This document shows positions 26,731-35,485 of a stretch of 64,000 bases of DNA, in pieces; position 1 is the first letter of the stretch, and the number at the start of each line of letters is the position of its first letter. The position numbers and the translations under genes were made by a program. Source of the stretch: Bacillus sp. SA1-12 (lineage in GTDB: Bacteria; Bacillota; Bacilli; Bacillales; Bacillaceae); NCBI RefSeq assembly GCF_000981385.1, contig NZ_LATZ01000129.1, positions 124,001 to 188,000 on the forward strand. The letters run 5' to 3'. Under the pieces are notes generated by a model. It was not told the DNA's origin, made no database searches, and worked only from the letters and a program-made list of their open reading frames with translations.

Positions 26731-29079
26731 ATGCTAAAGAAGAAATTAACAAAAACATTCAGGAAGTTCTTGCTTTCATATGTTATCATTCTTTTATTTC
26801 CACTTATTACTGGATTTGTATCTTACCAAGTGTCAATCAATGTTGCAAAGTCAAGTTCCATCGAATCAAGCATGTTGATTTTGAAAAAGAGTAAGGAGAT
26901 TTTAGAAAATCGGATGATGGAAGTGGAGAGATTTACCAGGCAGCTTCAATCAGTAGAAGATTTTAATGAGCATTTAAGTGCAACAGCAGAATCTGGCCCA
27001 ATTGATTTATATAGTTTGCGAGAAACGTCACGTTATATTTCATCCTATGCTCATACGAACGATTTTTTAACGGACTCCTATATTTATTTGAAAAATTATA
27101 ATGTTATTTTATCTAATGGTTCCGTCTTTTTCAGAGTCGATCATTTCTATGAACTTTATCATTACAATGACCTTTCCTTCGATCAATGGAAAAAAACAAT
27201 TTTGGAAGGGAATCATCAGGGGAAGATTATACCCGTTCGTTCCTATACGAGTAATAAAAAGGATCTTTCTGTTATCACCTATGTACAGTCACTGCCTATA
27301 AATAGCTTTAATAAACCATTAGGTACATCTGTTATTACGATAGATCACCGAAAAATTGGCTCTCTGTTAGAAGGATTATCAAAACAATATGGAGGCTGGG
27401 CCTTTATTGCGGACAATGAGGGGAATCCACTAACAATGGTAGGAATTGATGAATCTCAAACGAAGAAGATCGTCGAAAAGTTAAAAAAGCAAGCAGGCTC
27501 AACAAATCAGTATCTAGAAAATGGAACAATGTTAATATCAGCAGAATCAGATTTTAACGGCTGGCAGTATGTTGCCGGAATACCTAAGCAAGGTTTAATG
27601 GAAAAAGCAGAAATTATTAAACATATGACATGGATGGTCACAGGGAGCACATTATTAATCGGTATGTTGCTTTGTTTGTTTTTAGCATATCGGAACAGCA
27701 CCCCAATCCATAAATTGATGGATGTAGTAAGAGAGCATATTGGTTCAGATGTTTCAAAGCATAAAAACGAATATGATTTTATACATGGAAATATATCCAA
27801 TCTTATATCAAATAATAAATCGCTTAAAAGTGAATTAACGAGTCAGAAGCAAATCGTAAAGGATTCGTTTATAAAGAGTTTATTAAATGGAGAATTTCCT
27901 ACCCAACAAGGAATAAAGGATCGTACAGAACAATTAGAAGTATACTTTCAAGGTGATGTTGGATATGTCGGTATCCTGAAAATAAATGGTTATGGCCATA
28001 TGGAAAATAAAGAGATTCATGATGAGTTGGGTGCTGCACGTCTTATTATTAAACGGACCCTTACAGAATTAGAACCGACAATCGTTTTGACTGATTTACA
28101 TTCGGATAAGGTAATTGTTATTTTTTCATTTAATAGAGAAAAAGAGAAGGATGCAGCAAATGAAATAAAACGCATCATTCATACTCTTTCTTTATCGATG
28201 GAGAGGGCTTATCGCATTTCGATATCAGCTGTTATTGGCAGATCCTTTAGGAATTATCTTGACATTAGCCGTTCCTATCATGAAGCAAAAGAGGCTTTGG
28301 ATTATACCTTCACATTGATGGATGGAAGCAAAATGTTATGGTACAAAGATATGGAAAAGGAAAATTCGATCTTCTATTATCCTATTGATCTGGAACTTCG
28401 GCTTGTGAATGCAATTAAAACCGGAGAGTCACATGAAGTAAATCAAATATTGGAACAAGTTTTCCGGGAAAATTTTTGCGAAAGGGATTTATCGCCTAAG
28501 ATTGCAGAACAGCTTCTTGAAGAGATTAAATCTACACTAATTAAAACGTTTGACTCAAATATGTATCAGGGTTCTGATCAATCAAAGGATTTGATAAAAA
28601 AAGTTTTACAAGTTCAACTGAAGCAGGAAATTAAACAAGTATGGAAAGATTTTGAGAATTTAACTGAAGAATTTTGCAACCTAGTTAATAAAAAGAAAAG
28701 AGAAACGAATGATCATGCAATAAAATTAATTATGAAGTTTTTGGAAGATAACTATAGCGATCCAGACCTATCTTTGTATCGGATTTCTGAAAAAATAGGT
28801 CTTCCTGAAAAGTTTGTTTCACAGCTTTTTAAAGAGCAATTAGGAGAATTTGTTTCAGATTATATTGAAAAAATCCGGATAAATAAAGCTTCAGAGCTAT
28901 TAGTAACGACCGATCAGACAATTGAGGAAATTTCGATTCATGTCGGCTATAATTCTGCTCATTCATTTCGCAGGGCTTTTAAAAGGGTTTTACATGTTAC
29001 TCCAAAAGTCTATAGGCAAACAATCAGTTATAACGATGGAACAATAAATAGTAAAAGTAAGAAGCAAGCAAGTTCATAA
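26731..29079 (+). CDS. Membrane-bound AraC-family regulator, YesS type (second copy)
   Basis: A 782-residue paralogue of the protein at 4221 with the same plan: membrane helix 1 at about residues 12-33 (FLLSYVIILLFPLITGFVSY), an extracellular sensory part to about 290, and membrane helix 2 near 293-313 (TLLIGMLLCLFLAY). A cytoplasmic linker follows, then a C-terminal AraC DNA-binding domain (LSLYRISEKIGLPEKFVSQLFK; HVGYNSAHSFRRAFKRVLHV). It is followed by a terminator, then by paired AATTGTACC repeats and the second ABC importer, which it presumably activates. A cre-like box lies upstream. Confidence 0.88.
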   Translation: MLKKKLTKTFRKFLLSYVIILLFPLITGFVSYQVSINVAKSSSIESSMLILKKSKEILENRMMEVERFTRQLQSVEDFNEHLSATAESGPIDLYSLRETSRYISSYAHTNDFLTDSYIYLKNYNVILSNGSVFFRVDHFYELYHYNDLSFDQWKKTILEGNHQGKIIPVRSYTSNKKDLSVITYVQSLPINSFNKPLGTSVITIDHRKIGSLLEGLSKQYGGWAFIADNEGNPLTMVGIDESQTKKIVEKLKKQAGSTNQYLENGTMLISAESDFNGWQYVAGIPKQGLMEKAEIIKHMTWMVTGSTLLIGMLLCLFLAYRNSTPIHKLMDVVREHIGSDVSKHKNEYDFIHGNISNLISNNKSLKSELTSQKQIVKDSFIKSLLNGEFPTQQGIKDRTEQLEVYFQGDVGYVGILKINGYGHMENKEIHDELGAARLIIKRTLTELEPTIVLTDLHSDKVIVIFSFNREKEKDAANEIKRIIHTLSLSMERAYRISISAVIGRSFRNYLDISRSYHEAKEALDYTFTLMDGSKMLWYKDMEKENSIFYYPIDLELRLVNAIKTGESHEVNQILEQVFRENFCERDLSPKIAEQLLEEIKSTLIKTFDSNMYQGSDQSKDLIKKVLQVQLKQEIKQVWKDFENLTEEFCNLVNKKKRETNDHAIKLIMKFLEDNYSDPDLSLYRISEKIGLPEKFVSQLFKEQLGEFVSDYIEKIRINKASELLVTTDQTIEEISIHVGYNSAHSFRRAFKRVLHVTPKVYRQTISYNDGTINSKSKKQASS

Positions 29080-29090
29080 ATTTCATTTTA

Positions 29091-29122
29091 AAACAAATAG
29101 AGTTTATTCTATTTGTTTTTTT
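29091..29122 (+). terminator. Intrinsic terminator of the second YesS-type gene
   Basis: AAACAAATAG and CTATTTGTTT pair around an 8-nt loop, followed by a T-run. Confidence 0.85.
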
Positions 29123-29163
29123 GTGTATTTTCCATTTTATCAGGAAAATTAACATGAAAATTT

Positions 29164-29318
29164 AATTGTACCTTCTAAAATCAATTGTACCTTTTAAACA
29201 TTTTTCCTCATTTTCTTTGTCAGCCTCCCAAAGACGAATCCTCTTTATTCTCATAACGATTGTCCTTAGTATGTTATTCATTTATTTCTTAATTGTCCCT
29301 GACAAAATCAATTGTACC
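29164..29318. repeat. Two spaced pairs of AATTGTACC direct repeats
   Basis: AATTGTACC occurs at 29164-29172, 29183-29191 and 29310-29318, with a variant AATTGTCCC at 29291-29299. Within each pair the repeats start 19 nt apart, and the two pairs share AAAATCAATTGTACCT. The 19-nt period and the location before the importer operon suggest binding sites for an AraC-type dimer, probably the product of the gene at 26731. Confidence 0.6.
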
Positions 29319-29337
29319 TATGAAGGAGCAGTAATTC

Positions 29338-29409
29338 ATGTTACATTCAAACCAGTTTAGCAGCCGAAATGATGACAGCGTTTACAAAAATGAGGATAGG
29401 AGTGATTAA
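29338..29409 (+). CDS. Possible 23-residue leader peptide of the second importer operon
   Basis: ATG 29338 follows GAAGGAG with good spacing. The frame encodes MLHSNQFSSRND and a hydrophilic tail ending EDRSD, and stops at 29407-29409, one base before the TTG start of the permease. The stop codon lies just after the permease ribosome binding site, so translational coupling is possible. No similarity is recognised. It could be fortuitous. Confidence 0.4.
   Translation: MLHSNQFSSRNDDSVYKNEDRSD
29373..29386 (+). promoter_or_regulatory. cre-like CcpA site before the second importer operon
   Basis: TGACAGCGTTTACA matches 13 of 14 consensus positions. It lies 24 bp before the permease start at 29411. 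It falls inside the permease frame only if the unlikely ATG at 29369 were used. Confidence 0.68.
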
Positions 29410-29410
29410 G

Positions 29411-30382
29411 TTGAAAGTCGAGATATCAAATAGGGCTTTACCAGCTTCAAGTACCCAAAAAGTAAAGCCAACCATCTTGGGCGAGGCAAAAAAATCCTTT
29501 AGAAGACACTGGCAATTTTATCTTCTGGTCATCCCGCCGGTTTTATATTTCATTATTTTTAAGTATATACCGATGGTCAATTCCGTTATTGCCTTTAAAG
29601 ATTATAGTGTTGTTAAAGGAATCTGGGGAAGCGAGTGGGTTGGATTAAAACATTTTGAGCTCTTTTTTCATAATCCGCAGTTTTGGGTGCTTATAAAGAA
29701 TACATTCTTCCTAAGTTTGTATGCTTTAGCCGTTGGTTTCCCTATACCAATTCTATTGGCACTTTGTTTAAATGAAATTCGTAATGGCATATTTAAAAAG
29801 ACAGTCCAGATGGTGACGTATGCGCCCTATTTTATTTCAACTGTTATCATCGTTTCAATGTTAACATTAATGTTTTCTCCAAGACTAGGAATCGTTAATC
29901 AACTTTTGAGTCATTTTGAACTTGAATCAATTAACTTTCTTGGTATGCCGGAAATGTTTAGGGACATTTATGTATGGTCAGATGTGTGGCAGCATGCAGG
30001 GTATTCTGCAATTATTTATTTGGCAGCGCTATCAGGAGTTGATCCGTCTCATTATGAAGCAGCAAAGGTTGACGGGGCCACAAGGCTTCAAAAAATTATT
30101 TATATCGACATACCGAGTATCATGCCTGTTGCAACGATTATCCTCATTTTAAGTGTAGGCAACATAATGGCGCTTGGTTTTGAAAAAGTCTTTTTATTGC
30201 AGAATCCGCTTAATCTTTCTACATCTGAAGTAATAGCCACATATGTTTACAAAATAGGCTTGTTGAATGCGAACTTTAGTTTTGCCACTGCCGTTGGCTT
30301 ATTTAATTCAATCATAAATCTAGTTTTACTGGTAACTGTAAATGCACTTGCAAAGAAAATTTCTAAAAACGGCTTATGGTAA
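29411..30382 (+). CDS. ABC sugar permease, LplB type (second importer)
   Basis: Membrane subunit of a CUT1 importer, about 323 residues with six helices. The EAA loop reads HYEAAKVDGATRLQKIIYIDIP. The start is placed at TTG 29411, 8 nt after AGGAG; an in-frame ATG at 29369 lacks a ribosome binding site and overlaps a cre-like box. It is a paralogue of the permease at 8490 and pairs with the gene 18 bp downstream. The gene order here is permease, permease, binding protein, the reverse of locus 1. Confidence 0.9.
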   Translation: MKVEISNRALPASSTQKVKPTILGEAKKSFRRHWQFYLLVIPPVLYFIIFKYIPMVNSVIAFKDYSVVKGIWGSEWVGLKHFELFFHNPQFWVLIKNTFFLSLYALAVGFPIPILLALCLNEIRNGIFKKTVQMVTYAPYFISTVIIVSMLTLMFSPRLGIVNQLLSHFELESINFLGMPEMFRDIYVWSDVWQHAGYSAIIYLAALSGVDPSHYEAAKVDGATRLQKIIYIDIPSIMPVATIILILSVGNIMALGFEKVFLLQNPLNLSTSEVIATYVYKIGLLNANFSFATAVGLFNSIINLVLLVTVNALAKKISKNGLW

Positions 30383-30400
30383 TAAGGGGGGAATGAAACA

Positions 30401-31297
30401 ATGATTGGACGAAAAAACAAAATAAAAGAATCATTTACTGATCGATTTTTTCTTACTTGCGTTTACCTTTTTTTATCTCTCGTTTTAGTGGTTGTTCTTT
30501 ATCCGCTTATCTATATTGTCAGTGCATCAATAAGCAGTCCTGGGGCAGTCTCATCGGGAAAAGTATGGCTATGGCCAGTCGACCTGTCCTTTAAAGGCTA
30601 TGAAATTATTTTTAGTAATTCACAGATCATTACAGGATATACAAATTCACTCATTTATACTCTTTTCGGCACCTTGATTAGTGTGACGTTAACGGTGTTA
30701 ATTGCCTATCCTCTATCTAGAAAAACATTTTTTGGACGAAATTTTTTAATGTTTTTTATCGTATTTACGATGTTGTTTTATGGAGGTTTGATCCCAACTT
30801 ACTTAGTTGTGAAGTCTTTAGGGATGGTAGATACGAGATGGGCTCTGTTAATTCCTAATGCGATTGCCGTTTGGCAGGTTATTATCGCACGTACCTTCTT
30901 TCAAACCTCTATACCAGATGAATTAGTCGAGGCGAGTGAAATGGATGGCTGCAGTGATTTGCGTTTTCTTTGGTCTGTTGTGCTTCCATTGGCCAAGCCT
31001 ATTATAGCAGTTCTTGTTTTAATGTATGCAGTAGGACAGTGGAACGCTTATTTTGACGCCTTAATTTACTTAAAGAACCCGGACCTGCATCCGCTTCAAT
31101 TGGTCCTTAGAAATATTATTATTTTGAATACAAGCACCGCCGGAATGGAAGCATCGGAAATGATGGAAAGACAGCAACTGGCTGATCTAATGAAATATGC
31201 CTTAATCGTTGTGGCAAGTTTACCTGTTATGCTGATTTATCCATTTGTACAGCGCCACTTTGTAAAAGGGATGATGATTGGTTCGGTTAAAGGATAA
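30401..31297 (+). CDS. ABC sugar permease, LplC/YtcP type (second importer)
   Basis: A 298-residue second membrane subunit with six helices. The EAA-like motif is LVEASEMDGCSDLRFLWSVVLP, and the C-terminus is KGMMIGSVKG. It has an AAGGGGGG ribosome binding site. It is a paralogue of the permease at 9490. Confidence 0.9.
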   Translation: MIGRKNKIKESFTDRFFLTCVYLFLSLVLVVVLYPLIYIVSASISSPGAVSSGKVWLWPVDLSFKGYEIIFSNSQIITGYTNSLIYTLFGTLISVTLTVLIAYPLSRKTFFGRNFLMFFIVFTMLFYGGLIPTYLVVKSLGMVDTRWALLIPNAIAVWQVIIARTFFQTSIPDELVEASEMDGCSDLRFLWSVVLPLAKPIIAVLVLMYAVGQWNAYFDALIYLKNPDLHPLQLVLRNIIILNTSTAGMEASEMMERQQLADLMKYALIVVASLPVMLIYPFVQRHFVKGMMIGSVKG

Positions 31298-31416
31298 GAA
31301 GGAAATATTTCGCTGATTTTGAAGGGAGTGATGCAGGTGTAAATACACTGAAATCTATCTTTATCTATTTCCTAGATTGATAATGTTCTCATTTTAACGA
31401 AAAGGGGAAGGTTACG

Positions 31417-33051
31417 ATGAAAAAGACAATCATGCTGTTTTTATCACTTTTACTTACTTTAAGTCTTGCTTTAGCAGGGTGCAGCAACAATGAAAAAACG
31501 GACGTGTCACAAGAGGGAAGTGGAGATGGTCCAGTCAAAATAAAGGTCTTTGCTCCGCAGAATGCTGAAACGGACCTAGAAACGAATTCATTCAGCAAAC
31601 TTGCAGAAGAGAAGTTTAATATAGATCTCCAATGGCAAACAACGACGTTTGATGCTACTTCCGCAAGTGAAGTTAGAAATATTGCCCTTGCCAGTGGAGA
31701 TTACCCGGATCTCTTTCTCCTTATTCCATGGGTCGATCAGTTTACTCAAACAGACTTACTGCGCTATGGAAAACAGGGGGTTGTTCTTCCATTAAATGAT
31801 TTGATTGATAAGCATGCTCCAAATATCAAGAAAGTGTTAGAGAATCATCCGTATTATAAGGCAATGGCAACCGCGCCGGACGGGAATATTTACGGATTGC
31901 CGCAATTAAATGAGTGCTTCCATTGCTCGTATGGAAATAAACTTTGGATCAATACAGACTGGCTTGAAAAATTGAAGTTAGAAATGCCAACAACACCAGA
32001 AGAATTAAAAAATGTTTTAACAGCTTTTAAAACTCAAGACCCAAACGGAAACGGTAAACAAGATGAAGTTCCGTTGAGCGGTTCTCCTGGCTTAGTTGAA
32101 TCTTCTGTTATTCCTTATTTAATGAATGGTTTCATTTATGATGATTCAAGATCACGCTTGCTTTTGGAAAATGGAAACGTTGATCTTGCTGCGAATAAAG
32201 AGGAATGGAAGGAAGGTCTTTCTTATATTAAATCGTTATATGAGGAGGGGCTAATCGATAAAGGTGCCTTTTCACAAAATACGGAGGCCCTCCAAAAAAC
32301 AGGAAATAATGCAGATGCGCAAATTTTAGGAGCAGCTACCTCCATGCATCCGGGAGTATTTGTTTCTGAGGCTGAGTATCAAAAAGACTATGATGCTGCT
32401 GGACCGCTTAAAGGGACAAATACTGGTTATGCGACATACAATTTTCCAAGCAGTCCTGGCGGAGCATTTGTGTTAACAAATAATGCAAGTGAAGAAGCAC
32501 AGATTGCTGCTATTAAGCTAGTTGACTATATGTTTACTCAAGAAGGTCAGATTCGCAGTCACTTTGGTGAAGAAGGTGTAAGCTGGAGAAAGCCTCAAGA
32601 AGGAGATGTAGCCATTGAGGAAAAAGCAGAAGCTATTTTAGCGCAAATTCCTTCTAAAGAAGGCGAAGAACCGCGTAACGATAGTTGGGGAGCAATGGCG
32701 CAATATTATCAACCAAGAGAATTCAGGGATGGATGGATCCAAGCCACTGATATTTATTCACCTGAAGGATATGAACGCAGATTACAGGAAGCAACACATT
32801 TATATGAAGGAAAAGAGCCTTCTGAGGTTTTCCCGCATTGGGCAATCTGGATTGACCCTGCAGTTGCAGATGAAGCCGCGATGATTCGGACGAATATTGA
32901 GGACTATATTGAGCAAAATTCACTGCAATTTATTACAGGCTCAAAGGATTTAGACAAGGAATGGGAATCGTATGTTCAAGGGTTTGAACAATTAAACCTT
33001 AAACGTTATCTAGAGATTATGCAGGAAGCTTATGATAACTCTGATTTATAA
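31417..33051 (+). CDS. ABC importer sugar-binding lipoprotein (second importer)
   Basis: A 544-residue LplA-type binding protein with lipobox LALAGC (Cys22). It contains DPNGNGKQDE, like the paralogue at 6715, but the ligand-binding body is strongly diverged. The two importers therefore probably differ in ligand. It is third in its operon, with an AAAGGGGAAGG ribosome binding site. A short hairpin follows at 33089, and then a broken glycosidase gene. Confidence 0.9.
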   Translation: MKKTIMLFLSLLLTLSLALAGCSNNEKTDVSQEGSGDGPVKIKVFAPQNAETDLETNSFSKLAEEKFNIDLQWQTTTFDATSASEVRNIALASGDYPDLFLLIPWVDQFTQTDLLRYGKQGVVLPLNDLIDKHAPNIKKVLENHPYYKAMATAPDGNIYGLPQLNECFHCSYGNKLWINTDWLEKLKLEMPTTPEELKNVLTAFKTQDPNGNGKQDEVPLSGSPGLVESSVIPYLMNGFIYDDSRSRLLLENGNVDLAANKEEWKEGLSYIKSLYEEGLIDKGAFSQNTEALQKTGNNADAQILGAATSMHPGVFVSEAEYQKDYDAAGPLKGTNTGYATYNFPSSPGGAFVLTNNASEEAQIAAIKLVDYMFTQEGQIRSHFGEEGVSWRKPQEGDVAIEEKAEAILAQIPSKEGEEPRNDSWGAMAQYYQPREFRDGWIQATDIYSPEGYERRLQEATHLYEGKEPSEVFPHWAIWIDPAVADEAAMIRTNIEDYIEQNSLQFITGSKDLDKEWESYVQGFEQLNLKRYLEIMQEAYDNSDL

Positions 33052-33088
33052 AAGGAGCTTTGTTAGGGTTTGATAAGCAATAAAAGAA

Positions 33089-33116
33089 AAGCCGATGGAG
33101 GTATTCTTCATCGGTT
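33089..33116 (+). other. Intercistronic hairpin after the second binding-protein gene
   Basis: CCGATG and CATCGG form a short stem with an 11-nt loop and no proper T-run. It occupies the same relative position as the hairpin at 8411 and may limit read-through or protect the upstream mRNA. Confidence 0.45.
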
Positions 33117-33147
33117 CCTTCCTTATTTAGAAACAAGGAGATGAAAA

Positions 33148-35408
33148 ATGCTGCAAAAATTGTTGGAATCCTATAATGTGAAATGGTGCAAAGAAAGCAT
33201 AGACTCATCTGAATCAATGCCTGTTGGAGGAGGAGATATTGGTCTAAATGTATGGGTTGAGAACCATGAGCTTCTCTTCTATATCTCACGAAGCGGAACA
33301 ATCGATGAAAACGGACAAATGTTAAAGGCAGGACGCTGCAGAATTAGAATGAACCCAAATCCATTTAAGCAAACTTCTGAATTTATTCAAGAATTAAACC
33401 TTTCTCAAGGGATTATCCATATTGCTGCAAAAGATGAGCAAAATAGATTTGTGAAAATAAAGATTTGGGTAGAAATCAATCAACCGGTTATCCATGTTGA
33501 GCTTGAATCTGAAGTTGAACGAACAGTTGAAGCCATTTTTGAAACTTGGAGAACGGGCCCTCGTCTTATCATTAATCGAGATCCATGTTCTACATTAATT
33601 GATTATCCAGGAGAAGTTTTTACATATCCGGATAAAGTAGAATTTAAGGAGGGTGGAGTCTTATTTTACCACCAGAATGACCCAAACAAGCTCATGTTTG
33701 ATAAAGAGGTTCAATTGCAAAGCTTAGATGAATATCGAGATGAAATCTATCATCCAACAAAAAAACTGGTATTTGGAGGCTTTCTCTCATGCAGTGAAAT
33801 GTCTCAAAATGAAATCATAAAAGGATCCTATCAGGGGATTCCTTATCAAGGGTGGTCATTGAGGAGCAACTCACCACTAAAAAAATGTACAATTGATGGA
33901 TATTTCCATACCTCATATGCTCCTAATATTGAGGTATGGAAAAGTGAATTGCAAAAAGCGATTGAACAAAACAACAACCGGAATAAAACTTGGGCTTTTC
34001 ATCAAAAATGGTGGAGGGAATTTTGGGACAGAAGCTATATATTCATAAAGCCAAATGAAAAAATTCCTGAAGACCCCGTTTGGAAAATAGGAAGAAACTA
34101 CCAATTATTCAGATTCATGCTAGCTTGCAATGCAAATGGTAAAGAACCAACAAAGTTTAACGGAGGGCTTTTTACATTTGTTCCTGTTCGTTAAGGAAAA
34201 CTATAATTCTGAGACACCAGATTTTAGGAGGTGGGGAGGCAGTACATTTACAGCACAAAATCAACGGTTAGTGTATTGACTAATGTTGAAATCAGGTGAC
34301 TTTGACATGATGAAGCCGCAATTTGAATTTTACTTAAACGCGCTTAAGACGGCAGAATTGCGAACGAGAGTTTATTGGGGACATGAGGGATGTTCGTTTA
34401 CAGAACAGTTAAATCATACAGGACTGCCAACCAGCAGGGAATATGGCTGGAATCGGTTAAGGACTTGATCCAGGGGTTGAAGATAATGATTACGTTAAGT
34501 ATGAATATGTCCACCAGTTAGATTTTGCCCTCATGATTCTCCAAAACTATCAATATTGTGGTGAGGACATTACTTGTTACATGCCTTTTATTGAAAGTGC
34601 AATTCGATTTTTTGATGAGCATTATCAATATCGGCTTAATCAGCAGACTGGCAATAGGCTAGATGAAAATGGGCATCTGGTTATTTACCCATCAACAGCA
34701 GTTGAAACCTTTAAAAATGCAAAAAACCCGACAGATGTTATTGCGGGCTTAATTGCGGTCCTTCAGCAAATGCTTGATCTTCCAGAGGAGTTGGCTAGTG
34801 CAGCCAAAAAGAGAGAATGGCTTGGAATTCTAAATCGTGTACCCCCGCTTTCATTTGAAAAAATAGATGGTAAGCGAACCATTGCTCCTGCCGAATCATG
34901 GTCACATGTCCAAAATGTTGAGATTCCGCAGCTTTACCCTCTTTTTCCTTTCAGGTTATATGGATTTGGGCGCCCTGATTTGCAAACAGCCATTAACACA
35001 TGGCGAATTAGTGTCTACCATGACCAGCATAAGGGGCATGTTAGCTGGCACCAAGGTAATATCTTTACGGCTCTGCTTGGTTTAACGGAGGAAGCGGCTG
35101 ATTTCGCAATTAAAAAATTGTCTGATGGCCCACACCGTTTTCCCGCTTTTTGGGGACCTGGACATGATTGGACACCTGATCATAATTGGGGAGGAACAGG
35201 CATGATTGGACTTCAAGAAATGCTCATGCAGACCAATGGAAAGGCTATTTATCTATTTCCGGCATGGCCTGACAATTGGGATGTTGAGTTTAAACTGCAT
35301 GCTCCTTTTAAAACAACTGTTAAAGGAAGTTATCAAAATGGAAAGGTAAAAATCGAGGAGGTTTACCCAAAAGAAAGAATAAGAGATATTATTAATATGA
35401 AAGCGTAA
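33148..35408 (+). pseudogene. Broken DUF5703-type glycoside hydrolase
   Basis: Three collinear pieces of one large hydrolase lie in three successive frames. Piece 1 (33148-34194) carries the DUF5703 N-terminus (SMPVGGGDIGLNVWVE). The frame then shifts near 34190: the +1 frame continues with FVKENY and RRWGGSTFTAQNQRLVY. TGA at 34277-34279 stands where the family has Trp. Piece 2 (34283-34468) is MLKSGDFDMM onward. The frame shifts again near 34460, and piece 3 runs to 35408 (HDWTPDHNWGGTGMIGLQEM). Two frameshifts plus a nonsense codon make a real pseudogene more likely than a sequencing slip. The intact ribosome binding site (AAGGAGATG) remains. The family is GH95-like in fold; its substrate is unknown. 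Confidence 0.85.
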
Positions 35409-35485
35409 GTGCTTTATAATGAGGGTGTTGATGATGCAAAAACGATCAATGAATGGGTTAAAAGAGCTGAAGGGGGATGTTAAAA

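Noticed and set aside
29166..29360. 64-codon plus-strand frame with one hydrophobic stretch
   Set aside because: It starts at a TTG inside the AATTGTACC repeats without a ribosome binding site, and its sequence is explained by AT-rich regulatory DNA.
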